Below are positions 27,434-36,427 of a stretch of 44,563 bases of DNA, piece by piece. Position numbers and translations under genes: made by a program. Numbering within the stretch: the first letter of the stretch is position 1; each line of letters opens with the position of its first letter. The notes below the pieces were generated by a model. The model was not told where the DNA came from and searched no databases. It was given only the letters and a program-made list of their open reading frames with translations. The DNA is from an uncultured bacterium (GTDB lineage Bacteria; Bacteroidota; Bacteroidia; Bacteroidales; Bacteroidaceae), in assembly GCA_945829115.1 (NCBI GenBank), contig CALZTP010000008.1:1-44563 (forward strand), given 5' to 3'.

Positions 27434-27584
27434 AATATTTATATAATGATTGTATAGAATAGTGATGCAGAATCAGCATGTGATATAAAGTAGTGTGGTG
27501 GCTTCTACTCGACAGTTTTCACGTACTGATAATGCACGGTAGGCATTACAAGGATTATAAAAAATAATTCTGCACACCTACTTA
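27419..27584. repeat. 14-base inverted repeat spanning the leader and start of the HsdR_N gene
   Basis: TAAGTAGGTGTGCA (27419-27432) and its exact complement TGCACACCTACTTA (27571-27584) enclose 138 bases. The gene-proximal arm contains two bases of the start codon and codons 2-5. Confidence 0.85.
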
Positions 27585-27604
27585 ACATTAAAAATGGTTA
27601 TTAA

Positions 27605-27636
27605 TTTGGTTATTTGTGATAATTCTCTTACCTTTG
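27605..27636 (+). promoter_or_regulatory. holA promoter
   Basis: TTTG (27605-27608), 20 bases, TACCTTTG (27629-27636). Expected transcription start is about 27643, giving a leader of roughly 110 bases. Confidence 0.75.
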
Positions 27637-27641
27637 CATGG

Positions 27642-27711
27642 AATTTCTTGTAGTGCGGAATTAAAAACGCTTGCCAAAGGTAAGACTTTTATTCGAATCC
27701 GACAAGAAATT
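27642..27711 (+). promoter_or_regulatory. structured leader of holA
   Basis: Starting where transcription should begin, AATTTCTTGT (27642-27651) and ACAAGAAATT (27702-27711) form a perfect 10-base closing stem about 70 bases across. Inside are GCG/CGC and CTTGCC-AAA-GGTAAG hairpins. The size and TTCGAATCC near the 3' side mimic a tRNA, but T-stem and anticodon arm do not pair. Confidence 0.5.
27675..27706 (-). promoter_or_regulatory. promoter for the HsdR_N gene (divergent)
   Basis: On the minus strand, CTTG (27706-27703), 20 bases, TACCTTTG (27682-27675). It faces away from the holA promoter and would give a leader of more than 200 bases containing one arm of the 14-base inverted repeat. 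Confidence 0.55.
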
Positions 27712-27752
27712 TCGAAGAAAAAAGACTATACACATATAAAAATATACTGTTT

Positions 27753-28781
27753 ATGGCAGAAAAACAATCAACTCTAACGTATGAGGGAATAATGAAGGAA
27801 CTCGTTGGTGGAAATTTTCGACCAATATACTTGCTTGTGGGTGAGGAGTCGTATTTCATTGACCGTATTGCGGAGTATATCGAGAAACATGCAATCAAAG
27901 AAGAGGAGCGTGACTTCAATCAGCGTGTTGTCTACGGAATAGATTCCTCTCCAGCTCAGATAATGGATTCTGCGAGGGCTCTTCCTATGATGGCAAAATA
28001 TCAGGTGATCATTGTTCGTGAAGCTCAACTCATGCGTGGAATAGAACAACTTGAGAAATACTTCAAAAAGCCAGTGCCTTCCACCATTTTGGTTGTGTGC
28101 TACAAAAAAGAGATGCCAAAATCAAAGAAAGGGTGGATTGCTGAGGCAGAAAAGAATGGTATTTGCTTTGAGAGTAAGAAACTGCGAGATTCTGCACTCC
28201 CTCTCTTTATTGCTCAATATCTGAAGCAGAAGGGTGCTGAGATTGAACAGAAGGCTGCCATGATGGTGGCTGAGTCCATTGGCTCCGACCTTAACCGAAT
28301 CACTTCTGAGCTTGACAAGATTTTCATCTCCCTACCAGAAAGCAGGAGAAGAATTACTCCAGAAATCGTGGAGAAATTCATAGGTATCAGCAAAGACTAT
28401 AACATCTTTGAACTTCGTGATGCCATTGCAAGAAAAGATGTTCTAAAGGCAAACAATATTGTGAAATATTTTGACAAAAATCCAAAGTCGGGAAATCTTC
28501 ATTCTCTCGTTCCTCAGCTCTTCTCTTTCTTCCAGAATATGATGGCGGCATATTATTGTCCAAACAGGAATAGGGAAGATGAGGTGGCTGCTTGGTTGGG
28601 ACTCCGGGGACCATGGGCAGCACGTGAGTATATCTCTGCTATGCGCCTCTACAATCCCACAAAGGTGATGTATATTATCCAGAAGTTGCGCACCATCGCA
28701 GCAAAAAGTAATGGCTTGGACAATAAAAATACCACCGAGGGGGAGCTGATGCAGGAGCTCGTTTTCTTTATCCTGCATTGA
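27753..28781 (+). CDS. holA: DNA polymerase III delta subunit
   Basis: A 342-residue clamp-loader subunit that opens the beta sliding clamp. N-terminal FRPIYLLVGEESYFIDRIAEYI is the delta signature. The AAA+-like fold lacks a Walker A, as expected for delta. The middle VAESIGSDLNRITSELDKI and C-terminal helical collar (SLVPQLFSFFQNMMAAYY) match the family at normal length. First plus-strand gene in the window; ends at a strong terminator. Confidence 0.95.
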   Translation: MAEKQSTLTYEGIMKELVGGNFRPIYLLVGEESYFIDRIAEYIEKHAIKEEERDFNQRVVYGIDSSPAQIMDSARALPMMAKYQVIIVREAQLMRGIEQLEKYFKKPVPSTILVVCYKKEMPKSKKGWIAEAEKNGICFESKKLRDSALPLFIAQYLKQKGAEIEQKAAMMVAESIGSDLNRITSELDKIFISLPESRRRITPEIVEKFIGISKDYNIFELRDAIARKDVLKANNIVKYFDKNPKSGNLHSLVPQLFSFFQNMMAAYYCPNRNREDEVAAWLGLRGPWAAREYISAMRLYNPTKVMYIIQKLRTIAAKSNGLDNKNTTEGELMQELVFFILH

Positions 28782-28888
28782 CAAAATAAGAAAAACGAAA
28801 AAAATGCAGAAAAAGAGAAAAGTTCTATTTATCATAATATTCACCTACCTCTCTGTCTGAAAATGTGGCGGTAGGGTATTGGTTTTGG

Positions 28889-28941
28889 GAGTGCTGTCAG
28901 TCGTTGAGTTTTCTATTTTGAGGCTGGCAGCACTCTTTTTT
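28889..28941 (+). terminator. rho-independent terminator after holA
   Basis: GAGTGCTGTCAG (28889-28900) pairs with CTGGCAGCACTC (28924-28935) with one wobble; six T follow directly. Confidence 0.9.
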
Positions 28942-29488
28942 GGTTCGTTTTCGTGTGCTTTCAATTTGTAACTGTTTATCCTGACATATGGGTATTATTG
29001 CCTGATTTCTTTGTCTGATCGCTTTAGTGTGTCTACATTCATTTCTGTTTGCAGAGAAAGGTATTGTTAATGAGAATTGCTTTGATTAACATTTTTTTAA
29101 TATCCTTTTCTCGTCTTTTCTTCCTCCTCAGTGCTATTTCCAGGGTTTTTTTCTATGGTTTTTCGTGGTTCCTATCCTCTTTTTGGGGGTGTTTTTCCAT
29201 AAAACTCTATCGTTATTATCGTGCCTTTTGATTTGCCTAAAACCCTTATAAACACTGGGCTCAACGCTTGTTTTTCCTCGTTTTCCTTGAGATATTTACA
29301 CGCATTTTGATAAGATGTCTTGAATTTTTGATTTTTTTTAAATTTGAGATGTTTCTTGTTTTGAAAATTTAGAGTTTAGAAATATTTGCATTTACAAAAT
29401 GAAAATAACGTGTATTTGTATTTGTAAATGTAAATTTATAATCCAAAATGCCAAACCGTGTTTTTGGTACTGAACCGTAATTCACAAA

Positions 29489-29619
29489 TAAATATTCATC
29501 GTTATAAATCTAAATATTCATCTATTAAAAACTGAATGAATATTTATGCAAGAATATTCAACCAACAATAACTCACTAAAAACCAGAGTGTTACAATTAT
29601 TACTTCTCTAAATATTCAT
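29489..29619. repeat. cluster of TAAATATTCAT sites
   Basis: TAAATATTCATC occurs at 29489-29500 and 29511-29522 (start to start 22 bases). An inverted copy lies at 29536-29546, a weaker copy at 29552-29560 and a further copy at 29609-29619. They sit 250-400 bases upstream of the XRE gene promoter, in AT-rich DNA. Confidence 0.6.
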
Positions 29620-29863
29620 TTATATCGTCATTTTTATTATAATAATCCTTGATTTCTAATAATTTTGCAGAATATACCTTGTAATTAACGCTTTTATACC
29701 CAGTTAAATGCATGATTTTCTTAAATCTTCAATAAACCATAGATTTATACATCTAAATTTATAAATGTAAATTCAATAAACAAAAACTTGGTGTTTATGA
29801 TTTTAAATTCCAAATTCTAAATTTAATAAATTAGTTTTATATATCAAAATTCTAATTTATTTT

Positions 29864-29895
29864 CTTGCACATCTCATTTTTTTTATTTACCTTTG
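29864..29895 (+). promoter_or_regulatory. promoter of the XRE regulator operon
   Basis: CTTG (29864-29867), 20 bases, TACCTTTG (29888-29895). This predicts a leader of about 185 bases before the ATG at 30089. Confidence 0.65.
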
Positions 29896-30088
29896 TAGAA
29901 AATTTCAAAATGCCTGTTTTGGCTCTCTTGAGGGCTTTGTAAAGGTATGAAGGATTCTGTTGCTGTCTACTCAGGCTCCATCTTTTAACAGTTTCCATCT
30001 TCTCTCTCATGCCTCCTCTACTTTCCAATCTCGCATTTCACTCGTAATTATTCAACTTTTAATTTGTAACCCATTAACCATTTCTTAT

Positions 30089-30610
30089 ATGAAAGATAGA
30101 ATCAAGAAACTCATGGAGTCTCAGAACATGAACCAACAGAGTTTTGCATCTTATATAGGCATCTCAACTGCTTCTCTGAGTAGTATTCTTCAGGAACGCA
30201 CTCGCCCTACCCTAAAAACCGTTGAGGCTATATGTGGAAAATTCCCTAACGTAAGTCTCTCTTGGCTCATAAGTGGCGAGGGAGAGATGTACAACACAGG
30301 AAGTGGTGCATCTCCCATTTCTAACACTCCTGTCCAACCTGACCTCTTCCATCAGAATCTGGACTTCGATTCGCCTTCCTCTACTCTCTCAGAACACCCG
30401 GCTACATCGACAGACGCGTCTCCCTTTTCTCCTGTTTCCTCACCCTCTCTTTCCTCTCACGATAGAAACCGTGACAACTACGACTCACGCTCTCCTTATC
30501 AGAAGAATGTTATTAATATGAAAAATATTGACAAAGACCCTCGACGTATTACTGAGATTCGCGTCTTCTACGACGACCAGACTTGGGAGTCTTTTGTACC
30601 CAAAAAATAG
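30089..30610 (+). CDS. XRE family helix-turn-helix protein
   Basis: 173 residues. Residues 1-65 form an XRE/phage-repressor HTH (MNQQSFASYIGISTASLSSI is the helix-turn-helix, ERTRPTLKTVEAI follows) with the Bacteroidetes-typical WLISGEGEM end. The rest is a Ser/Pro-rich linker (about 70-130) and a short C-terminal segment, RRITEIRVFYDDQTWESF. The true start is ATG 30089; an in-frame start far upstream would add unrelated residues. It is 3 bases from the next gene, so both are cotranscribed. It may bind the AT-rich repeats upstream; that is a guess. Confidence 0.88.
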   Translation: MKDRIKKLMESQNMNQQSFASYIGISTASLSSILQERTRPTLKTVEAICGKFPNVSLSWLISGEGEMYNTGSGASPISNTPVQPDLFHQNLDFDSPSSTLSEHPATSTDASPFSPVSSPSLSSHDRNRDNYDSRSPYQKNVINMKNIDKDPRRITEIRVFYDDQTWESFVPKK

Positions 30611-30613
30611 GTT

Positions 30614-31690
30614 ATGAACATACGTCTTCTCCTTTCCTTTACACTACTCTTTCTCCTCCCTTTTATAGCGTCTGCTCAGAAGAGGGGAAAAACAACGTGT
30701 TTCAGGGTAATGGAGTATAATGTGGAGAATCTATTCGATTGTACTCACGACTCCCTGAAAAACGATCATGACTTCACTCCTGAGGGACTCTATCAATGGA
30801 CTCCCTGGAAGTACTGGAGGAAGGTGAACGCCATTGCCAGAGCAATTCTGCTTGCTTCTACCTACTCTTCTGTCGATACTTCTTCTTCTTCGAAAGACGT
30901 GCATGCTGGCAATAATATCCGTCAAAAAAGCTTTTATAAAAGCGAGAAAATGGTGTTACCTGACATCATTGGACTTTGTGAAGTGGAGAACGACAGTGTT
31001 CTATTTTCACTCACTAAACGCTCGCTTTTAAAGACTGCGGGATATGAGTATGTTGTCACCTCATCTCCTGACCTTAGGGGAGTTGATGTCGCCTTGCTCT
31101 ATCAACCAATAGCCTTTCAATTGTTGAACGCATATCCAATACGCATCAATCCTTTGAAAGGAATGTCTCCAACGCGTGACATCCTTTATGTGCATGGCAA
31201 TACGTTCTTTGGCGACCTTCATGTCTTTGTGCTCCATGCACCAAGTAGAAGAGGCGGAGAAGGCAAGACAAGGGCATTTAGACGGCATGTCGTAGAGCGT
31301 GTGAAGGAAAGTGTTGACTCTATTCGAATCATTGACCAGAACGCTCGCGTGATTGTTATGGGCGATTTCAATGACTACTCTCACAATGCAAATCTTCGAA
31401 TACTCTCGTCGTCTGGAATGACGGAAATAACATCTAAAGATCATCTCTCTAAGCAGAAGGGAATCGGGGGTACTTATCGTTATTTAGGTGAATGGGGTTC
31501 GCTCGACCATATCTTCATTTCTTCCTCACTACTTCCCTTGTTTTCTTCATCAAAGATAGGGTATCACCCATCCCTTGTCGAAGAAGACGAGAAACATGGT
31601 GGCGTGAAGCCTTTCCGGCATCTCCGAGGACCAATCTACAACGGTGGATTTAGCGATCATCTGCCTCTGATTGCCGATTTTCTATATTAG
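30614..31690 (+). CDS. secreted endonuclease/exonuclease/phosphatase-family protein
   Basis: 358 residues with a signal peptide (1-21, ending IASAQ), so periplasmic or exported. The EEP fold signatures are in order: MEYNVENLFD (metal-site Asn), GLCEVEND (catalytic Glu), GVDVALLY, VIVMGDFNDY (Asp, Asn), SLDHIF and FSDHLPLIADF (terminal Asp-His pair). All catalytic residues are kept. The substrate could be nucleic acid, a phospholipid or a phosphoinositide; sequence alone does not decide. Three bases separate it from the XRE gene. Confidence 0.88.
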   Translation: MNIRLLLSFTLLFLLPFIASAQKRGKTTCFRVMEYNVENLFDCTHDSLKNDHDFTPEGLYQWTPWKYWRKVNAIARAILLASTYSSVDTSSSSKDVHAGNNIRQKSFYKSEKMVLPDIIGLCEVENDSVLFSLTKRSLLKTAGYEYVVTSSPDLRGVDVALLYQPIAFQLLNAYPIRINPLKGMSPTRDILYVHGNTFFGDLHVFVLHAPSRRGGEGKTRAFRRHVVERVKESVDSIRIIDQNARVIVMGDFNDYSHNANLRILSSSGMTEITSKDHLSKQKGIGGTYRYLGEWGSLDHIFISSSLLPLFSSSKIGYHPSLVEEDEKHGGVKPFRHLRGPIYNGGFSDHLPLIADFLY

Positions 31691-32372
31691 CTTCGCTACC
31701 GACATAATTTTGGGACAATTACGTTACAAAAATATGTTGTCAGCAAGCAAGTCGTTACAAGCAACATTTCACAAGAAAGGGCGGCAGAATCCTATATCAA
31801 AGTAATGGCGACAAAATTCCATATCTTGAGCAAATATGTCACCCCTCAAGGACGTAGGTGCACGTATTGTCTACTATCCGCATGTCTATGACCATCGTCT
31901 GCCAATATGCGCCCCCGCAGGGGTCATGCTGTCGCTATCGTCTGTTCCGTGTGAGAGAGTTTTGGGAAAAAGTTGTTAGTTGGGGTCTGCCGAATTATTT
32001 GACTTTTTTTGTTTTTTCGTTTTTTCGTTTTTTTTATTATATAGTATGAGAAATAAGCGTCTCCACGATGCCGCAATACGCTATAGTAGAGATGCTTACA
32101 TGGATTTTGCAATATCAAGAATAGTTTCTATCTTTTTCATACAATTGAATTATGCCACAATGGCGAATAAAAGCAAAAACATCAGCAAAAAAGCCAATGA
32201 ATCAAAGCTTTGTTAGGTTGAATAGTTATATGTGTAATAATTTTTCGAATCTGTCTTCTGTATCCAGTAGACAAATGAACAGAATCGTCTTCCCCTCCTT
32301 CACCATTTCAGCAAACAGAACAGTCTTGTATGTGTAATCAGTCCTATCTGTCCTGCTTTTTGAGAATCTGTG
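31691..32372. other. intergenic region, no convincing gene
   Basis: 682 bases between converging genes. A CCCC-GCA-GGGG hairpin lies near 31911-31922. A long T-rich run with CG interruptions is at 32003-32040. A frame of 57 codons at 32046-32216 has no recognisable product. The minus strand near 32220-32340 has an open stretch without a start codon that could be a decayed gene end downstream of the DUF2075 gene. I see nothing else. Confidence 0.5.
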
Positions 32373-34445
32373 CTATATCTCTTTTATTCCTATATTCTTC
32401 AAATAGTTATAGATTCCATCATACCACTCTGGCTTGCGTGTCTCATCTGGCGGTACACCATGATCGCCATCGGGAACTACTATTACCATGCCTTGTCGTG
32501 CTCGGGTGAGGAGGACTCGATAGGCGTTGATTTGGTACTCTTGGTTTATTGGCTTATTGATGTTCTGCCAGTTGGTACCCGAACGCAGTTGGAAGTGCTG
32601 CCATGCGGTTTGTTCTTTGTTCAGTCGCAGGTCGGCATCCCACGCCACACACGCCCAGTCGATTTCAAGACCTTGCACCTTGAACTCGGTGAGGGTGTCT
32701 TCGAGGGCATTGCTTGAACGGATGTCCGAATCGTCTTCGAGGAACCAGTGAACAAAGTCGGGTTGGTAGCGGACATTGATGCTGATGGCCTTCAGTCGTT
32801 CTGCCTTACTGCTGGCAAGAAGACCGAAGCGCTCACTGCCTCGGGCATGATTGCGCAACCATTGCTTGGCGGTTTCCAACGAACGTGTAAGTACAATCGG
32901 ATAGTTGCCAAGTTCGTTCAACGTAGCGGCTGCATCCTCTTGCTGCAAGGCAAGGAGTTGATTGACAAAGATGCTAACCTTCTCTGAACGGAAAGAACGC
33001 ATGGACATCTTCAGATGAAGGTCTTCTCGAGGCTTCAATTGCTTCTTTACCAAAGCAAGTTGCTCCTTACTCACATCTCCAGAGTCAATGAGATATTCTG
33101 ACATGTATACATCCCAATCCTGATAGCGTCTGTTAATGGATTCTATCCATTCTGCCAATCCTGCTTCTCCTTTATTTATGGCTTGACCGTTTCCAACAAG
33201 ACAGACAACAACGCCCCAATCGGTTTGGCGGTCCATGCAACTTATGAGGTATTCTGGTTCGCTATAAGGGAACTCCTTGATGCCTTTCTTTTCACGCATG
33301 AATCGTTTCAGCTCATCGCTCGTCCATGCTCTCTGCGCTTCGTCGAAGATTGCTACATGCTCAGTAGGAATGTATGCCTTGTCGGTATGGCTGAAGAAAT
33401 AGCCTTCAATAGGCTTTATCTCGTTTCCTACTACCTCTGTGCCTTCAAGATAGGTGTCTCGGTAGTGGTGAATCATCTGTATGAAAGCCTTTACCTTACT
33501 CCTTGCTTCCTCTTTTGTGCATGCCTTGCGCCCTTCTTTCTTAGCCTTGATCTTCTCACGACGCACATAGTCACGAGTCAATGCCTCTTGCAGTACCTGA
33601 ACGAGTGGAAAATTGCCTGAAAGATAAACAGCTTTCTCGCCACGATTAAACTGGTCGATAGCGGTGTTCAATCCGATGAGGGTCTTGCCAGCTCCTGGTA
33701 CACCTGTTATGAAGCAGATGGCTTTACGCTTCGTGGCTCGGCAATAATCAATGATTCGGCAAAGTTCGTCAGAAGCCTTGTCAATATCACCACCATGCTT
33801 TGTAATATCCTCAACGGTATTCTCTTCGTAAAGAGCAATGGCTGCTTCGATGATTGTTGGAGTAGGCTCGTAACCACTCTTTGCCCATCGCTCATCTCTT
33901 TCGTCTGAATGTGCAAAAACAACATGAGGTATCTTTGCCAACGGAAGTGAAATGGCTTCTCCGAGACGGTTGTTATTAGTTTGCAATGGTTCGTATACAT
34001 TATCTTCAAAATGGCGAAGAATGAACACACAGTCTTTGTTCTTTTCGTTTGGGGCTACAAGCACAGGGATTATTATGCGTTCCAAACTCCCTTCTTGGAA
34101 GTTCTTCAGGTCGAGAGCGTAATCCCATACCTGAGTGCGTGCATCGTGGGTAAATTTGCTGTCTGCAGTTTTGTATTCGAGAATGAATATTAGTTCGTCG
34201 ATTACGAGGATGACATCAGCACGTCTGCCCATACGAGGAATATTATACTCGAAATACACACTTCCTCTGTCTTTATATGGCACAAGAACACTACGCAACG
34301 ACTCTATCTCTTCAACCCATGCGCTGGATGTTTCATCGTTGATGTCGTGCTGCGAAGCACGAGTAAGAGCCCCAACTATCTCATTGGTGTTTGTTCTGAG
34401 AAAGCCAGAGATTGAATCAGAGTAGTAGTATCTTTTTGCTGACAT
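32373..34445 (-). CDS. DUF2075 superfamily 1 helicase with N-terminal nuclease-like domain
   Basis: 690 residues, cytoplasmic. An N-terminal PD-(D/E)XK-like core lies at about 75-92: RADVILVIDELIFILEYK, i.e. Asp then Glu-Tyr-Lys, followed by a helix. The ATPase follows: Walker A GVPGAGKT (248-255), Walker B VAIFDEAQRAW (about 364-374), QGLEIDW (motif V-like) and VLLTRARQGMVIV (motif VI). This is the DUF2075 group of SF1-type ATPases. The nuclease-helicase fusion suggests DNA processing or phage/plasmid restriction. It stands alone with its own promoter. No methylase or partner gene is adjacent. Confidence 0.85.
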   Translation of the reverse strand: MSAKRYYYSDSISGFLRTNTNEIVGALTRASQHDINDETSSAWVEEIESLRSVLVPYKDRGSVYFEYNIPRMGRRADVILVIDELIFILEYKTADSKFTHDARTQVWDYALDLKNFQEGSLERIIIPVLVAPNEKNKDCVFILRHFEDNVYEPLQTNNNRLGEAISLPLAKIPHVVFAHSDERDERWAKSGYEPTPTIIEAAIALYEENTVEDITKHGGDIDKASDELCRIIDYCRATKRKAICFITGVPGAGKTLIGLNTAIDQFNRGEKAVYLSGNFPLVQVLQEALTRDYVRREKIKAKKEGRKACTKEEARSKVKAFIQMIHHYRDTYLEGTEVVGNEIKPIEGYFFSHTDKAYIPTEHVAIFDEAQRAWTSDELKRFMREKKGIKEFPYSEPEYLISCMDRQTDWGVVVCLVGNGQAINKGEAGLAEWIESINRRYQDWDVYMSEYLIDSGDVSKEQLALVKKQLKPREDLHLKMSMRSFRSEKVSIFVNQLLALQQEDAAATLNELGNYPIVLTRSLETAKQWLRNHARGSERFGLLASSKAERLKAISINVRYQPDFVHWFLEDDSDIRSSNALEDTLTEFKVQGLEIDWACVAWDADLRLNKEQTAWQHFQLRSGTNWQNINKPINQEYQINAYRVLLTRARQGMVIVVPDGDHGVPPDETRKPEWYDGIYNYLKNIGIKEI

Positions 34446-34805
34446 GCTATATCTTTACGGTTTTAGGTTAACTCAATTATTTCTATATGCCAAAGGAAAC
34501 AATCTTCCTTTTGACTTTAAATTAAAAGTTCATAGGATTGTTTCCTCTTGTCTTCTTCCCATCGCCCTTTTCTTCGATATCTCCTTCCAACCTGCAAAAT
34601 TACAGTTTTTTCTTTACAAAAACAAAAAAATGGAGAGAAAAACTGAAAAAAAAGCGTGATTTTCCACACTGTTTTCCCTCTTCCTCCCCGCCTTTGGCGG
34701 TGAATCGTTGATACGGTTAATCAATGAACGATACTGCTGATTCTGCCGAATTTAAAATAAATCAGAGAAATCAGAAGACTCCGTAATCACTCCAAATATT
34801 ACGCT
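34446..34805. other. intergenic region with DUF2075 gene promoter
   Basis: No gene supported. It contains the promoter at 34595-34626 and a small GC hairpin CCGCC-TTT-GGCGG (34688-34700) that may end transcription from the right. Otherwise AT-rich. Confidence 0.6.
34595..34626 (-). promoter_or_regulatory. promoter of the DUF2075 gene
   Basis: On the minus strand, TTTG (34626-34623), 20 bases, TAATTTTG (34602-34595); full consensus. The leader would be about 140 bases. Confidence 0.8.
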
Positions 34806-36404
34806 TTATTCCCGAGGTGCATAATCGAAGTCGTTGACAGTGCCTGTATCTGAGGAGAAACTGATGCCCACCTTATAGAGCTTACGGCTATCGGCAGCAT
34901 AAGGCAGAGCATAGCCCTTTTCTTCTATCTGCTTAAGCGCAACGGCAGCAGTGGCATTCAGCTTAAACTCAAAGATATACACGTATTCTGGGCACTCAAG
35001 AACACAATCTATTCGTCCTTGACTCGTTTCTTTTTCAATGTATGTGTTATACCGTCCAAGCATCTGAATGATTAGATAGAAGGTATATTGGAAATATCGT
35101 TCACACTCCTTTTCGTCTGTCTTTCTTTGGAAACGATATGAGATGTTAGAGAGGAAACTTGTCAGCTGAAGCTTGAAAGTTTCGAGATTGGCTGCCTCTA
35201 AGGAGTCACTGACATCATTGATCCATGTTGACGGTGAGCTATTGTCTCCGAAGTAGTCGGAAGAAAGAACAGCCACCATGCCACTTCTCACCTCTTCGTT
35301 CGGGAAGTCGAGCAGGTAAGTGTCTCTACGATTGTTGTAACCCTTTATGGTGAAATATCCGCTTTGATAGATCATTGGAAGCGGCTTCTGAGTTGTTGCC
35401 TTATAGTCCACAAACTCCGATGCTGGATAATACTTTCCTGCAAGTTCATTGATATTATCACGGCTGTTAGCAAGAAGGCGCACAAGGTAGGTGGGAGTAC
35501 CTGTTGAGAACCAATAATCCTTAAACTTTTTTTTCTCGAAACAGTTCAACAGACTGAACGGATTGAAGGTGTCAAGCATATTCTCGCTGAAATGGTAACC
35601 GTCATACTTTCGCTTCAGCTTTGCGATAGTCTCCTCCTCGGTCATGCCGTTTGCCTCTCCAAGTTCCTTTATCTGTTCCTTAAAGACAGAGAGTAGTTCC
35701 TCTTTCGTGATACCGCAGAGAGCATCATATCGACCATCGTAACTAATGTCGTCTGGTTGGTTGAAACCACTGAATACACTTATCTGCGAGAATTTTGTTA
35801 CTCCAGTGAGCAGCACAAACTGAAGATGCCTATCAGCAAGCTTAAAGACACTATAGAAACCTTTTAGAATCTCACGATTGTAATCCTCGAGAGTCTTTAT
35901 CTCTCCAGCAACAACAGGAGAAGGGATACCCGTGTTCATGACATCAAGCAGAGGTTTGTCATATTCATCTATGAGCACCACAGCACGCCTGCCCGTTTTC
36001 TCATGGGCAGTTTCCATTATCTCCATGAAACGAAGGCCATATTGTGTGTTGTCTGTTTCTATACCATATTTCTTCTCTGCACTCTCAAGAAATTTACGTA
36101 GAGACTCTTCCAAAGCTTCAGGATTGGTGAAGTTAATACCGTTGAAATCCAGATGGAACACAGGATATTCCGCCCATTCCTTCTCAAGACTATCTATAGC
36201 AAGTCCCTGGAATAGTTCCTTCTTCCCGAGGAAATAGTTTTCAAGAGTAGACACAAGAAGACTCTTTCCAAATCGCCTTGGGCGACTCAGAAAGAAAATA
36301 TTTCCTCCTGTTACAAGCTTGTAAATCAAATCTGTCTTGTCGACATAGACATATCCGTTCTGGATAATCTTCTCAAAATCTTGTATTCCTATAGGGTACT
36401 TCAT
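34806..36404 (-). CDS. AAA-ATPase-like / PD-(D/E)XK (DUF1703) protein
   Basis: 532 residues from ATG 36404, where the family-typical MKYPIGIQDFEKI begins. The longer frame runs through the promoter and is rejected. The N-terminal AAA-ATPase-like domain has a variant P-loop, RPRRFGKS (about 41-48), and VVLIDEYDKPLLD as Walker B. The C-terminal DUF1703 domain has a PD-(D/E)XK core, RIDCVLECPEYVYIFEFK (near residue 470). Such proteins occur in many copies in anaerobic Bacteroidetes and Firmicutes genomes; their function is unproven and mobility or defence roles have been suggested. Own consensus promoter. Confidence 0.9.
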   Translation of the reverse strand: MKYPIGIQDFEKIIQNGYVYVDKTDLIYKLVTGGNIFFLSRPRRFGKSLLVSTLENYFLGKKELFQGLAIDSLEKEWAEYPVFHLDFNGINFTNPEALEESLRKFLESAEKKYGIETDNTQYGLRFMEIMETAHEKTGRRAVVLIDEYDKPLLDVMNTGIPSPVVAGEIKTLEDYNREILKGFYSVFKLADRHLQFVLLTGVTKFSQISVFSGFNQPDDISYDGRYDALCGITKEELLSVFKEQIKELGEANGMTEEETIAKLKRKYDGYHFSENMLDTFNPFSLLNCFEKKKFKDYWFSTGTPTYLVRLLANSRDNINELAGKYYPASEFVDYKATTQKPLPMIYQSGYFTIKGYNNRRDTYLLDFPNEEVRSGMVAVLSSDYFGDNSSPSTWINDVSDSLEAANLETFKLQLTSFLSNISYRFQRKTDEKECERYFQYTFYLIIQMLGRYNTYIEKETSQGRIDCVLECPEYVYIFEFKLNATAAVALKQIEEKGYALPYAADSRKLYKVGISFSSDTGTVNDFDYAPRE

Positions 36405-36427
36405 TGTAGTGCTTTTTTGTTCTGCTG

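Larger units (their letters stand above)
28782..30088. other. long AT-rich intergenic region
   Basis: No gene supported over 1.3 kb. From the left: the holA terminator (28889-28941), a T-rich stretch (29080-29350) whose short frames are hydrophobic only because of the T-runs, a block of repeated AT-rich motifs (29380-29860) including AAATGTAAATT twice and the TAAATATTCA cluster, and the XRE gene promoter (29864-29895). A 10-codon frame MPVLALLRAL at 29910-29942 starts just after the expected transcription start and might be a leader peptide; the support is weak. Confidence 0.6.

Noticed and set aside
27642..27715. tRNA-like stretch (about 70 bases, paired ends, TTCGAATCC)
   Set aside because: T-stem does not pair, the anticodon arm has a 3-base loop, and the D-arm is wrong. 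Kept as a leader structure instead.
29049..29231. Short hydrophobic frame that might be a toxin peptide
   Set aside because: The hydrophobicity comes from T-rich DNA; there is no promoter, antisense RNA signal or start context to support it.
32046..32216. 57-codon plus-strand frame in the gap before the DUF2075 gene
   Set aside because: No recognisable product, no promoter, AT-rich context; not reported as a gene.
32373..34445. Type I restriction HsdR subunit
   Set aside because: The helicase part is DUF2075-like and only 690 residues; no HsdM or HsdS gene is present, so it is not a type I system.
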